Shown here piece by piece: positions 15,636 to 23,825 of a stretch of 38,645 nt of DNA (position 1 is its first letter; every line of letters begins with the position of its first letter). Source of the DNA: Candidatus Onthomonas avicola. Lineage in GTDB: Bacteria > Bacillota > Clostridia > Oscillospirales > Oscillospiraceae. The notes under the pieces were generated by a model. The model did no database searches. It was not told the DNA's origin and worked only from the letters and a program-made list of their open reading frames with translations. Made by a program: the position numbers and the translations under genes. The DNA is taken from NCBI GenBank assembly GCA_018710845.1, contig DVJB01000063.1, positions 1 to 38,645 on the forward strand, read 5' to 3'.

Positions 15636-16298
15636 ATGCCCTATCAGGAAGAGGATTTTCTCCAGCTCGCCGGCTTGAACCACTTCCTCTTCTGCCGCCG
15701 CCAGTGGGCGCTGATTCACCTGGAGGAGCAGTGGTCGGAAAACAGCCGTACCGCAGAGGGCCGGCTGCTGCACCAGAGGGCCCATGACCCGGAGCGCCGC
15801 GCCCTGAGGGGCGGGGTCCTGTCCGTGGGGGACCTGCGCATCCACTCCGCCCGGCTGGGGCTCTCCGGCGCGTGCGACGTGGTGGAGTTTTACCCGGACG
15901 AGCGCGGCGTGCCGCTGGCAAAGACGCCGGGAACCTGGCGGCCCTATCCGGTGGAGTACAAGCGCGGCACAGTGAAGGCGGACCAGTCCGACCTGGTCCA
16001 GCTGTGCGCGCAGGCGATCTGTCTGGAGGAGATGCTCTGCACAGACGTGCCGGAGGGGGCGCTCTACTACGGCCAGACCCGTCACCGGCTGAAGGTCGCC
16101 TTTTCCCCGGAGCTGCGCGCGCTGGTGGAGCGGACCGCGGAAGAGATGCACCAGCTCTACCGGCGGGGCACGACCCCGAGGGTAAGGCCCACCAGGGCCT
16201 GCAACGCCTGCTCCCTGAAGGACCTGTGTCTGCCCCGCCTCCTGCGGGGACAGACGGTGGCGGCCTATCTGCGCCAGGAGATGGAGGACTCCCCATGA
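15636..16298 (+). CDS. cas4: Cas4 PAM-selecting nuclease
   Basis: A 220-residue RecB-like nuclease with an iron-sulfur cluster, which trims prespacers and helps choose those next to a PAM together with Cas1-Cas2. The four cluster cysteines are Cys20 (FLFCRRQW) and Cys189, Cys192 and Cys198 (ACNACSLKDLC). Nuclease residues are visible as His46/His50, Asp81 (GACDVVEF), and Glu107 and Lys109 (VEYKRG). The ribosome binding site GGAGGG lies at the end of cas7c. The stop overlaps the cas1 start as ATGA. Confidence 0.94.
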   Translation: MPYQEEDFLQLAGLNHFLFCRRQWALIHLEEQWSENSRTAEGRLLHQRAHDPERRALRGGVLSVGDLRIHSARLGLSGACDVVEFYPDERGVPLAKTPGTWRPYPVEYKRGTVKADQSDLVQLCAQAICLEEMLCTDVPEGALYYGQTRHRLKVAFSPELRALVERTAEEMHQLYRRGTTPRVRPTRACNACSLKDLCLPRLLRGQTVAAYLRQEMEDSP

Positions 16299-17326
16299 GA
16301 CATCTGCTCAACACCCTCTTTGTCACCCTGGAGGACGGCTATGCCGCCCTGGACGGGGAGAACGTGGTCATCCGCCAGGGCGAGCAGGTTGCCGGCCGGT
16401 TCCCCCTGCACATTCTGGAGGGCATCTATCTCTTCTCCTATGCCGGAGCCTCTCCCGCCCTGATGGGAAAGTGCGCGCGGATGGGGATTGACCTGGTCTT
16501 TCTCACCCCCAGAGGACGCTTTCTCGCCCGGACCTGCGGGGAGAGCCGTGGCAACGTCCTGCTGCGCCGGACCCAGTACCGGATGGCGGACGACCCGTTC
16601 CAGAGCTGCCGGGTAGCCCGGAACTTTATCTTCGGAAAGCTCTCCAACGCCAGGGCGGTACTCGACCGGGCCAGGCGGGACCACGGGCCGCGGCTGGACG
16701 TCGCATTGTTTCAGAATACCTCACAGCAGCTCAAGGGGCTGATGGCCCAGGTGCTGGAGGAGACCTCGCTCGACAGTCTGCGCGGCCTGGAGGGCGCGGG
16801 CGCAATCCTCTATTTCGGCCGGATGGACGACATGATCCTGCGCAGCAAGGAGGACTTCTACTACCGCGGCCGCAGCCGCCGCCCGCCGCTCGACCGGGTA
16901 AACGCCCTGCTCTCCTTTGTCTATACCATGCTGGGCAGCGACTGCGCCTCGGCGCTGGAGACGGTGGGGCTGGACGCCTATGTGGGCTTTCTGCACCGGG
17001 ACCGGCCGGGCAGGACCTCTTTAGCCCAAGATCTGCTGGAGGAACTGCGTCCCTGCATGGCGGACCGGTTTGTGCTCACGCTGATCAATGACCGCCTGCT
17101 CTCCGCCCGTGACTTTCAGGCGCAGGAAAACGGAGCGGTCCTGCTCACCCAGGAGGGCCGCAAGACGGTCCAGCGGGAGTGGCAGACCCGAAAGCAGGTC
17201 AAGATCACCCATCCGTTCTTGAAAGAGAAGCTGGAGTGGGGCCTGGTCCCCTATGTGCAGGCGCTCCTGCTATCGCGCTACCTGCGGGGAGACCTGGACG
17301 GCTATCCCCCCTTTTTATGGAAGTGA
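16295..17326 (+). CDS. cas1: Cas1 integrase, type I-C
   Basis: A 343-residue Cas1 that with Cas2 inserts new spacers at the leader end of the array. The metal-binding triad is present: Glu166 (SLRGLEGAGA), His234 (GFLHRDR) and Glu249 (AQDLLEELRP). The start at 16295 overlaps the cas4 stop by four bases. The same frame is open far upstream (to 15872), but that lies inside cas4 and does not read as Cas1. The adaptation genes are complete, so the locus should be able to acquire spacers. Confidence 0.96.
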   Translation: MRHLLNTLFVTLEDGYAALDGENVVIRQGEQVAGRFPLHILEGIYLFSYAGASPALMGKCARMGIDLVFLTPRGRFLARTCGESRGNVLLRRTQYRMADDPFQSCRVARNFIFGKLSNARAVLDRARRDHGPRLDVALFQNTSQQLKGLMAQVLEETSLDSLRGLEGAGAILYFGRMDDMILRSKEDFYYRGRSRRPPLDRVNALLSFVYTMLGSDCASALETVGLDAYVGFLHRDRPGRTSLAQDLLEELRPCMADRFVLTLINDRLLSARDFQAQENGAVLLTQEGRKTVQREWQTRKQVKITHPFLKEKLEWGLVPYVQALLLSRYLRGDLDGYPPFLWK

Positions 17327-17330
17327 TACC

Positions 17331-17621
17331 ATGATGATTGTCATTGCCTACGACGTCAGCACAGAGGACGCCGCCGGGCAGAAGCGGCTGCGGAAGGTGG
17401 CAAAACAGTGCGTCAACTATGGCCAGCGGGTGCAGAACTCCGTCTTTGAGTGTTTGGTAGACGCCGCCCAATTTCGATTTCTAAAGGCAAAGCTGCTGGA
17501 GATCATCGACCCGGAAAAAGACAGCCTCCGCTTCTACCTGCTGGGCAACAGCTACCGCTCCAAAATCGAACATTACGGTGCCAAGGCGGGATACCAGGCG
17601 GACGGCGTGCTGATGCTTTAG
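17331..17621 (+). CDS. cas2: Cas2 adaptation protein
   Basis: A 96-residue ferredoxin-fold protein, of the usual type I-C size, forming the central dimer of the Cas1-Cas2 integrase. It begins MMIVIAYDVST, with the conserved Asp in the first strand, and includes YGQRVQNSVFEC and DSLRFYLLG. The start at 17331 is chosen for length and family fit; it follows the cas1 stop by 4 bp with only a weak ribosome binding site, suggesting coupled translation. It is the last cas gene; the leader begins right after its TAG. Confidence 0.95.
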   Translation: MMIVIAYDVSTEDAAGQKRLRKVAKQCVNYGQRVQNSVFECLVDAAQFRFLKAKLLEIIDPEKDSLRFYLLGNSYRSKIEHYGAKAGYQADGVLML

Positions 17622-17791
17622 CGCGAAGCGGAAGCTGTCCGGTTTTCCCCGGGACCTTCGCACCGGAAATCCGCGTGATTCTGCCCCCGCATGGTAAGAT
17701 TTCCGGGAATTTTTGTCACGCTGCTTGCCTGTTTTAGGCAAGGTGCAGTATAATGGTCTTGTAGAATCAGGCATTGTTGTCTGGTTTTGCT
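17622..17791 (+). promoter_or_regulatory. CRISPR leader with array promoter
   Basis: The 170 bp between cas2 and the first repeat form the leader. A promoter is visible: TTGCCT (17725-17730), an 18-bp spacer and a perfect TATAAT (17749-17754), about 40 bp before repeat 1. A perfect 7-bp inverted repeat CTTGCCT/AGGCAAG (17724-17730 with 17736-17742) overlaps the -35 and could bind a regulator. Orientation is supported by the decayed last repeat at the other end. Confidence 0.75.
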
Positions 17792-19250
17792 GTCGCTCCC
17801 CTCACGGGGAGCGTGGATTGAAATGAGCACGTAGTCCAGATCGTCATCGGCGTCCTGGACGAGTCGCTCCCCTCACGGGGAGCGTGGATTGAAATCCAGC
17901 TCCTTTCTGCCCAGCCCGGGCCGCGCGGTGTCGCTCCCCTCACGGGGAGCGTGGATTGAAATTACAACGCTGGCATTGTTCTCGCCCTGATACCAGTCGC
18001 TCCCCTCACGGGGAGCGTGGATTGAAATTCCAATTGCTTCTGGAGGTCTGGCAGGGCCTCTGCGGTCGCTCCCCTCACGGGGAGCGTGGATTGAAATCCT
18101 GTTTTAAAATAATGCTTGATGCGTTATCAGGTCGCTCCCCTCACGGGGAGCGTGGATTGAAATGTTGAAAAAGACATGTTTGATTTAATGGCCATGGGTC
18201 GCTCCCCTCACGGGGAGCGTGGATTGAAATCATCGTAAGGCTCCGTCTCGTTCGCCAGAAGTTGTCGCTCCCCTCACGGGGAGCGTGGATTGAAATTTTG
18301 CCTGGCTATAGATATACTGATTCACAACAAGTCGCTCCCCTCACGGGGAGCGTGGATTGAAATATCACACGACCGAGAAACACCGTGAAGAGATGAAGTC
18401 GCTCCCCTCACGGGGAGCGTGGATTGAAATCGGTAAGACATTGTCCGCTGTAGCGGCGTTACAATCGCGTCGCTCCCCTCACGGGGAGCGTGGATTGAAA
18501 TAAACTAACATCATCCGTATAATATAGATCATAACCGTCGCTCCCCTCACGGGGAGCGTGGATTGAAATCCGCATGTACGAGAACCCGCTTCGCATGTTC
18601 AAGGTCGCTCCCCTCACGGGGAGCGTGGATTGAAATGACGTGCAAGCAAGAGCCTTGTATCAAGCCGAGTGGTCGCTCCCCTCACGGGGAGCGTGGATTG
18701 AAATATTAACAATTATTTTGATAGGGGGTTAGGCGACTACGGTCGCTCCCCTCACGGGGAGCGTGGATTGAAATTTGAGCTGGGGCAATATGGACCGATT
18801 CATCCGGGACGGTCGCTCCCCTCACGGGGAGCGTGGATTGAAATGGCCCTCCGGTGGGGGCGCTTTCCTTCGACCTCTGTCGCTCCCCTCACGGGGAGCG
18901 TGGATTGAAATGCGCTGATCGGATACTCCAGTCGGGGAGGCGATACGTCGCTCCCCTCACGGGGAGCGTGGATTGAAATGGGAGAAATCGCAATCTTCTG
19001 CACTGTGCGCTTCGTCGCTCCCCTCACGGGGAGCGTGGATTGAAATGTAGTGTGGACTGACCATCCGCCCACGCAAACGGGTCGCTCCCCTCACGGGGAG
19101 CGTGGATTGAAATGCATCCTGGAGACTTGACCATGGCGCGGGACTATATGTCGCTCCCCTCACGGGGAGCGTGGATTGAAATGGCGGCATACGGCAGGCT
19201 GCGCGTCATTGTCTCGTGTCGCTCCCCTCACGGGGAGCGTAGATTAAAAT
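17792..19250 (+). CRISPR. Type I-C CRISPR array, 22 repeats and 21 spacers
   Basis: The 33-bp repeat begins GTCGCTCCCC and ends TGGATTGAAAT; its CGCTCCCC/GGGGAGCG arms form the hairpin cut by Cas5c. Repeats start at 17792, 17863, 17930, 17996, 18065, 18131, 18198, 18264, 18331, 18398, 18469, 18537, 18604, 18672, 18742, 18812, 18879, 18947, 19014, 19081, 19150 and 19218. Spacer lengths in order are 38, 34, 33, 36, 33, 34, 33, 34, 34, 38, 35, 34, 35, 37, 37, 34, 35, 34, 34, 36 and 35. The first 21 repeats are identical; the last carries two G-to-A changes in its 3' part (TAGATTAAAAT), marking the leader-distal end. All spacers look different by eye. Confidence 0.98.
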
Positions 19251-19368
19251 GTCTCCACCTGGCTGAGTAAGGCTTTACGGATGGGTCACTCCGGTTTTGG
19301 CTTCCCGTATGCGGCCTCTCATGTAAAACGTTTTTTATTTCTCAGCCGGGACAAATTTGGCAGAATAC

Positions 19369-19397
19369 TTGTATATTGTATTTTTTGCTTTTATAAT
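19369..19397 (+). promoter_or_regulatory. galE promoter
   Basis: TTGTAT (19369-19374), a 17-bp spacer and a perfect TATAAT (19392-19397), 58 bp before the galE start. Between the array and this promoter (19251-19368) nothing else is recognisable except a T-rich stretch near 19331. Confidence 0.7.
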
Positions 19398-19454
19398 GTA
19401 TCGACAGAGAATCCCAAGACAGTCTCTAACACGCTTAAAAAGGAGTAATATTTT

Positions 19455-20462
19455 ATGGAAGTGCTTTTGACCGGTGGCGCTGGTTATATCGGCTCCCACA
19501 CCGCAGTTGAACTCTTAAGCGTTGGTCATAAGGTAATCATTGCAGATAACTATTCAAACAGCAAGCCGGATGTTCTCGGGCGCATCGGGCAGATCACCGG
19601 GCATCTGCCCAAAAGCTACGAGATCGACGTCGCAGATGCCGGTCAGCTTGAGACGGTCTTCCGCGAAAACAAGATTGACGCCGTCATTCACTTTGCCGGA
19701 TATAAGGCGGTCGGCGAGTCCGTACAGCAGCCCGTGAAATACTATCGGAATAATTTGGATACCACCCTGTCGCTTTTGGAAGTCATGGAGCGGTATGGCG
19801 TGTGCAAATTGGTGTTCAGCTCATCTGCTACTGTATACGGGGTGCCTGCTCAGCTGCCTCTTACAGAGGATATGCCCACGTCCGCCACCAATCCCTATGG
19901 CCAGACAAAGCTGATGATTGAACAGATTCTGCGCGACGTGGGACAGGCCTGCCCGAACTGGTCCATCAGCCTGTTGAGGTATTTCAATCCTGTCGGCGCA
20001 CACAAGAGCAGCCTGATCGGCGAGTCGCCCAACGGAGTTCCCAATAATCTGATGCCATATGTGGCTCAGGTTGCCGCAGGCCTGCGAAAAGAGCTGCGTG
20101 TTTTCGGAGATGATTATCCGACAAAGGACGGCACCGGCGTCCGGGACTTCATCCATGTCGTGGATTTGGCCAAAGGGCATGTCGCGGCGCTGGACTATAT
20201 TTGCAAGCACACGGGCGTATCGACATTCAATCTGGGGACGGGTACGCCGCACAGCGTCCTGGAAATGGTATCCGCCTTTGAAAAGGCAAGCGGCCGCACG
20301 GTCCCCTATGTCATCTGCCCCAGACGTCCCGGAGATGTCGCGGAGTGCTATGCGGATGCCGGCAAAGCGCAGCGCGAGCTTGGCTGGCGTGCGGAGCTCA
20401 CCCTGCTTGACATGTGCGAAGACACCTGGAGATGGCAATTAAATTCAGCCAAACTGTATTAG
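19455..20462 (+). CDS. galE: UDP-glucose 4-epimerase
   Basis: A 335-residue extended short-chain dehydrogenase that interconverts UDP-glucose and UDP-galactose (or the N-acetyl forms) using bound NAD. The nucleotide-binding motif GGAGYIGSH spans residues 7-15. The catalytic set is Ser123/Ser124 (FSSSATVYG), Tyr148 and Lys152 (NPYGQTK). AAGGAG precedes the start. It faces the exopolysaccharide cluster on the opposite strand and shares a terminator with it. It would supply the UDP-galactose that a galactofuranosyltransferase-like enzyme at the end of that cluster may need, after conversion by a mutase not present in the window. Confidence 0.95.
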   Translation: MEVLLTGGAGYIGSHTAVELLSVGHKVIIADNYSNSKPDVLGRIGQITGHLPKSYEIDVADAGQLETVFRENKIDAVIHFAGYKAVGESVQQPVKYYRNNLDTTLSLLEVMERYGVCKLVFSSSATVYGVPAQLPLTEDMPTSATNPYGQTKLMIEQILRDVGQACPNWSISLLRYFNPVGAHKSSLIGESPNGVPNNLMPYVAQVAAGLRKELRVFGDDYPTKDGTGVRDFIHVVDLAKGHVAALDYICKHTGVSTFNLGTGTPHSVLEMVSAFEKASGRTVPYVICPRRPGDVAECYADAGKAQRELGWRAELTLLDMCEDTWRWQLNSAKLY

Positions 20463-20473
20463 GGTAAAATCGA

Positions 20474-20503
20474 CGCCGGGAACCTTGTCAGAGGTTCCCG
20501 GCG
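20474..20503. terminator. Bidirectional terminator between galE and the polysaccharide operon
   Basis: A perfect 11-bp stem (20474-20484 with 20493-20503) with an 8-base loop, followed by CTCTTCC on the plus strand and by ATTTTACCC on the minus strand. It sits between two convergent genes. Confidence 0.7.
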
Positions 20504-20530
20504 CTCTTCCCAGAAGGGATATTCTCTTCA

Positions 20531-21625
20531 CTAGACGCAAGTGTTTACGGTCTGGATCGCCCGTTCAATTGCCTGGGTCGTGTAATATCCGCTGCGGAGT
20601 TTTTCCCCCTCCCGACGGACAGCTTCGCACATTGCCAAATAATCCTGTGCGGTCAATGAACGAATCCGCTCTGGAATTTCATCAATAGCGTCAACGGCAA
20701 AGCCAAAATTGTTTCTACAGACATAGTCTGCCAGCGCCGATTCGCTCCACACGATGACCGGCATATTGGATGCCAAATATAGTGAAACCTTGTGAGGATT
20801 ATTGTAGCGCAGATACTCTCCGGTATTTCCCGTACAGCTCTCGGTGGAATCGCCATCCCAGACAAGGCCGAAATCACCAGTCAGGTGATCCGGCAGCTCT
20901 TCCGGCTCAAAGGAGCCGTGATAATTCATATTTTCCGAGGCCATATCCGCATGAAACTCCACGCCAAACAGATGAACTGTCAGCTCATCCTTCCGGCAGG
21001 CAATCCGATAGAGATATCCGCTCTTTTGGGGGTTCAAATTGCCCGCAATTGCGATGGAGGGGACTTGGGATAAGACACCGCGTTTGGGCGCATAGGGGGT
21101 CAGATAATCAAAAACGCCGAGACAGATCACCTTCCGGGGGTCAAAGCCCCGGCCAACCAGATAGTCTCTCATCGCGGAGTTGTGGCAAATGACCGCGTCA
21201 AACTGTCTCAGCAGCGCATTATCCGCGATATCGTTTGTCTGCTCTTTTCCCTTGGTGTATGCAGTCCCGATTCCCTTTCGCAGAGATTCCAAATCGTGAA
21301 TCAGCGCAATAAACTTGCATCCTTTTCGCTTTTTCAGAACCGGAATGATGCGATTGACCAGACGGTTCCCATACAGCGGATGCTGGTACAGGACAATGTC
21401 GCCGCGGCGTACCTTCCAACCGACATTCAGCCAGGGAACTGCCCCAACCGTCATCAGCCACAATTTCATATACAGCTCAGATGCTGCATCCCGCGGAAAA
21501 GGCTGAAACACCAGGGGGCTCATATGCAGCCGCCGGCAGATCTGCGCAACGTCGTCCGGCGCTTTTGAGCCGGCGTTCTGTCTGTGAACCTTTGCGTATC
21601 CATTGGTCGTGATATACCAGTTCAT
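20531..21625 (-). CDS. Glycosyltransferase, galactofuranosyltransferase-like
   Basis: A 364-residue cytosolic glycosyltransferase with a GT-B-like layout. It resembles enzymes annotated as beta-1,6-galactofuranosyltransferases in Gram-positive polysaccharide clusters. Visible family features are ALIHDLESLR (about residues 107-116), the nucleotide-sugar part with IAIAGNLNPQKSGYLY, and the C-terminal NPHKVSLYLASNMPVIVW. No signal peptide or membrane segment is seen. It is the last gene of the operon, 6 bp after the preceding gene, with a weak ribosome binding site. The sugar donor is inferred from family resemblance only. Confidence 0.75.
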   Translation of the reverse strand: MNWYITTNGYAKVHRQNAGSKAPDDVAQICRRLHMSPLVFQPFPRDAASELYMKLWLMTVGAVPWLNVGWKVRRGDIVLYQHPLYGNRLVNRIIPVLKKRKGCKFIALIHDLESLRKGIGTAYTKGKEQTNDIADNALLRQFDAVICHNSAMRDYLVGRGFDPRKVICLGVFDYLTPYAPKRGVLSQVPSIAIAGNLNPQKSGYLYRIACRKDELTVHLFGVEFHADMASENMNYHGSFEPEELPDHLTGDFGLVWDGDSTESCTGNTGEYLRYNNPHKVSLYLASNMPVIVWSESALADYVCRNNFGFAVDAIDEIPERIRSLTAQDYLAMCEAVRREGEKLRSGYYTTQAIERAIQTVNTCV

Positions 21626-21631
21626 ATCATA

Positions 21632-22366
21632 TTATCCCACGTCATTTAAGCCTACGGTCAAAATCAAGACGGATGGCTCTGATTCATTTCCGTCAGAATC
21701 TGTCACATAAAAGACCAGTGGATAAATTCCCGCTGAATTGACATCAAACTCCCCTTCCATACGGCAATTCTGCGCCAATGTCTCAAAAGAATCGACGTCA
21801 TCTTCCAGGGTAATCAGGTACTCCTGCGGCTCAAAGGTCTCTCCGACGGCCAAGTTTACTACACTTTCCATTTGGATCACAGGGCGCTGCGTATCGCTCT
21901 CGTCAGCCGCATTATTTTCTGTCGCTGCATCGCCAGTTCCATCCGCAGGCCCGTTGGATAGGGAGTCCAGAAACTCCTGATAGATTTGCTCCGGGCTTTT
22001 CAGATAAGCCAGTCTCTGCGCGGTTGCCATATTATTGCTTCTGTCAAGCGCCCTGTAGTTGACCACGGCATACGAATGATCGCCATATATATTCACCGAA
22101 TATACAATGACGCGGTCAGTGATATCTCCGTCGCTGTCATCAAAGGCGCTGACCCCTGTCAGCAGGCAGGAGTAATCCTTCTGCAGCACAGCGGAAGCCT
22201 CCTCCTCCGTCAACTGGATAGATTCCGTGGCAAAGGTTATGCTCGGAGGCGTATTATCCTGATTCAAACGATCCAACACCAGGAAAACCGCCATAATGAC
22301 GCACAACACAAACAGCAAGCAGGTAATGACCGTCTTTGCCTTTATGTTTTGAAACTTTTTCCGCAT
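21632..22366 (-). CDS. Membrane-anchored surface protein with DUF5011-like repeats
   Basis: A 244-residue protein with an N-terminal membrane anchor (about residues 10-33, after a basic start) and an extracellular part. The outer part holds two beta-rich modules of the DUF5011/HYR kind, each ending in a pattern such as DSDGDITDRV or VTDSDGNES, joined by an acidic linker rich in Asn, Ala and Asp. Start ATG 22366 is chosen because GAGGT lies 8 nt upstream; the longer frame would use TTG at 22381 and overlap cpsD. It directly follows the tyrosine kinase, so it may act at the assembly site on the outer face, but its role is unknown. Confidence 0.7.
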   Translation of the reverse strand: MRKKFQNIKAKTVITCLLFVLCVIMAVFLVLDRLNQDNTPPSITFATESIQLTEEEASAVLQKDYSCLLTGVSAFDDSDGDITDRVIVYSVNIYGDHSYAVVNYRALDRSNNMATAQRLAYLKSPEQIYQEFLDSLSNGPADGTGDAATENNAADESDTQRPVIQMESVVNLAVGETFEPQEYLITLEDDVDSFETLAQNCRMEGEFDVNSAGIYPLVFYVTDSDGNESEPSVLILTVGLNDVG

Positions 22367-22377
22367 TCCGGTGTACC

Positions 22378-23088
22378 TCAATCATAATAGTGGCTATAGC
22401 TATTGTAATAGTACTTGTTTGTCCCGTACGTCCCGTACAGCGCCCGGTTGGAAAATTTAATCTTGTTCAGCACTGCGCCCAAAATCTTCCCGTCGGCGCG
22501 CTGAATCTGCTGCAAGGCGCGCTTTACAATACGGCAGCTGACCATGTCAGAGGCAATGACAAACAGCACTCCATCGCACTGAGCGCAAATGACTGCCGCA
22601 TCAATGACGCTGGCCAGCGGGGGAGAGTCAATAATCACATAGTCAAACGACTCTCTGCAGCTGTCCAATAAGGTCTTAAATGCCTCGCCGCCCAACAGCG
22701 CAGCCGGGTCCGGGGGCGTCGTTCCGGCGAGTATGAAGTACAGATTTGGGTTATCCGTCACCCTCAGCGTCTCAGAAAAGTCAATTTTTCCTGCCAGGAA
22801 GTCTGACAGTCCCTTTTTTTCCAGTCTGGAAATACCAAACAACTCAGACCACTGGGACTTTCGCATATCGGCGTCCAACATCAGGACTCTTTTCCCGCCC
22901 TGCGCCATCTCATTTGCAAGCTGGAGGGCAACCGTGGATTTGCCTTCGTGCGGGATGCTGCTGGTGATCAGGAGCACTTTGGGGGCATCGCTGCAAAAAT
23001 CAATGTTCACCCTGAGCGCCTTATAATTTTCCTTCAGTCTGGCAGAAAGCGCCGTATACCTCTTGGTATCCACCTTTTTCAGTTCCAT
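22378..23088 (-). CDS. cpsD: CpsD/CapB-type bacterial tyrosine kinase
   Basis: A 236-residue cytosolic BY-kinase that controls polysaccharide chain length and export together with CpsC. Walker A SSIPHEGKST, Walker A' LMLDADMRK and Walker B VIIDSPP are all intact. The C-terminal 19 residues contain eight tyrosines (YGTYGTNKYYYNSYSHYYD), the autophosphorylation cluster. As in other Firmicutes the kinase and its membrane activator are separate genes; cpsC lies 5 bp upstream. Confidence 0.93.
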   Translation of the reverse strand: MELKKVDTKRYTALSARLKENYKALRVNIDFCSDAPKVLLITSSIPHEGKSTVALQLANEMAQGGKRVLMLDADMRKSQWSELFGISRLEKKGLSDFLAGKIDFSETLRVTDNPNLYFILAGTTPPDPAALLGGEAFKTLLDSCRESFDYVIIDSPPLASVIDAAVICAQCDGVLFVIASDMVSCRIVKRALQQIQRADGKILGAVLNKIKFSNRALYGTYGTNKYYYNSYSHYYD

Positions 23089-23093
23089 TCAGA

Positions 23094-23822
23094 TCACCGC
23101 CGTTCCCGTTTGGGCTGTCTTCTGCCCTCATATGATATTGTTCCGAGCACAATCAGACCAAGTCTCTCCTCCACGTCATCGGCGGAGACGATTTTATCGA
23201 TGACCAGGTAGCGAACGACCACCACGAGCGCCGAGAGAAACACCGCCGCGCAGGCACTCAGCACGGCCCAGGCCGGCGCTGTGATATTCGGCTGGAGCGG
23301 CAGGTTGGCCTCCTCCCACACCGTGATTCCCTCAATCCCCATGCCGGCCTCGATGGCCGCAGTCGCGACATCCCTCAGATAGATGGCCAGATTACGGGCG
23401 AGATAGGGGTCTTCATCCTTGACTGAGATCTCAATAATTCGCGTGTCTGTCGGATTATTCACCGTCACCTTGCCCAAAAAGCGCTCATAGGTCAGATCCA
23501 GGTTGTAATAAGAGATGACCTGCTCGACCACGTCCCTGCCCTGGATCAGTTCGATATAATCCGTCGTCAATAAAGAGCCGACCTCGAGGTCCACATAGGA
23601 GGACTGCCCCGCCGTCTCCTGCGGCATAATGTAGATCTTGGTTGTAGATTCATAGTCCAGAGGGATCACCGTAGAGCAGGCCAAATAGGTCAGCAGGCCG
23701 CAAAAGATGCCCGCAAACAGAATGATCAGTATCTTATCCAGCAGCTCCATGAAGAGTGCCTTGAAGTCAATTGTAATGCCGTGGCTCCCTATGACCGACA
23801 ATTGTTCCACCGAATCGCGCAT
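23094..23822 (-). CDS. cpsC: CpsC/Wzz-type chain length determinant and kinase activator
   Basis: A 242-residue membrane protein with two transmembrane segments (about 28-52 and 185-208) enclosing an extracellular Wzz domain. A proline-containing stretch LPLQPNITAP precedes the second segment as is usual. The short basic cytosolic tail should activate CpsD. GGGGGAG precedes the ATG. It starts 3 bp after the hydrolase stop. In many Firmicutes cpsB lies directly in front of cpsC; here they are separated by five genes. Confidence 0.9.
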   Translation of the reverse strand: MRDSVEQLSVIGSHGITIDFKALFMELLDKILIILFAGIFCGLLTYLACSTVIPLDYESTTKIYIMPQETAGQSSYVDLEVGSLLTTDYIELIQGRDVVEQVISYYNLDLTYERFLGKVTVNNPTDTRIIEISVKDEDPYLARNLAIYLRDVATAAIEAGMGIEGITVWEEANLPLQPNITAPAWAVLSACAAVFLSALVVVVRYLVIDKIVSADDVEERLGLIVLGTISYEGRRQPKRERR

Positions 23823-23825
23823 GCT

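Noticed and set aside
17956-19190. Short frames with repeated SPHGERGLK or FQSTLPVRGAT peptides
   Set aside because: They are translations of the CRISPR repeats, not genes.
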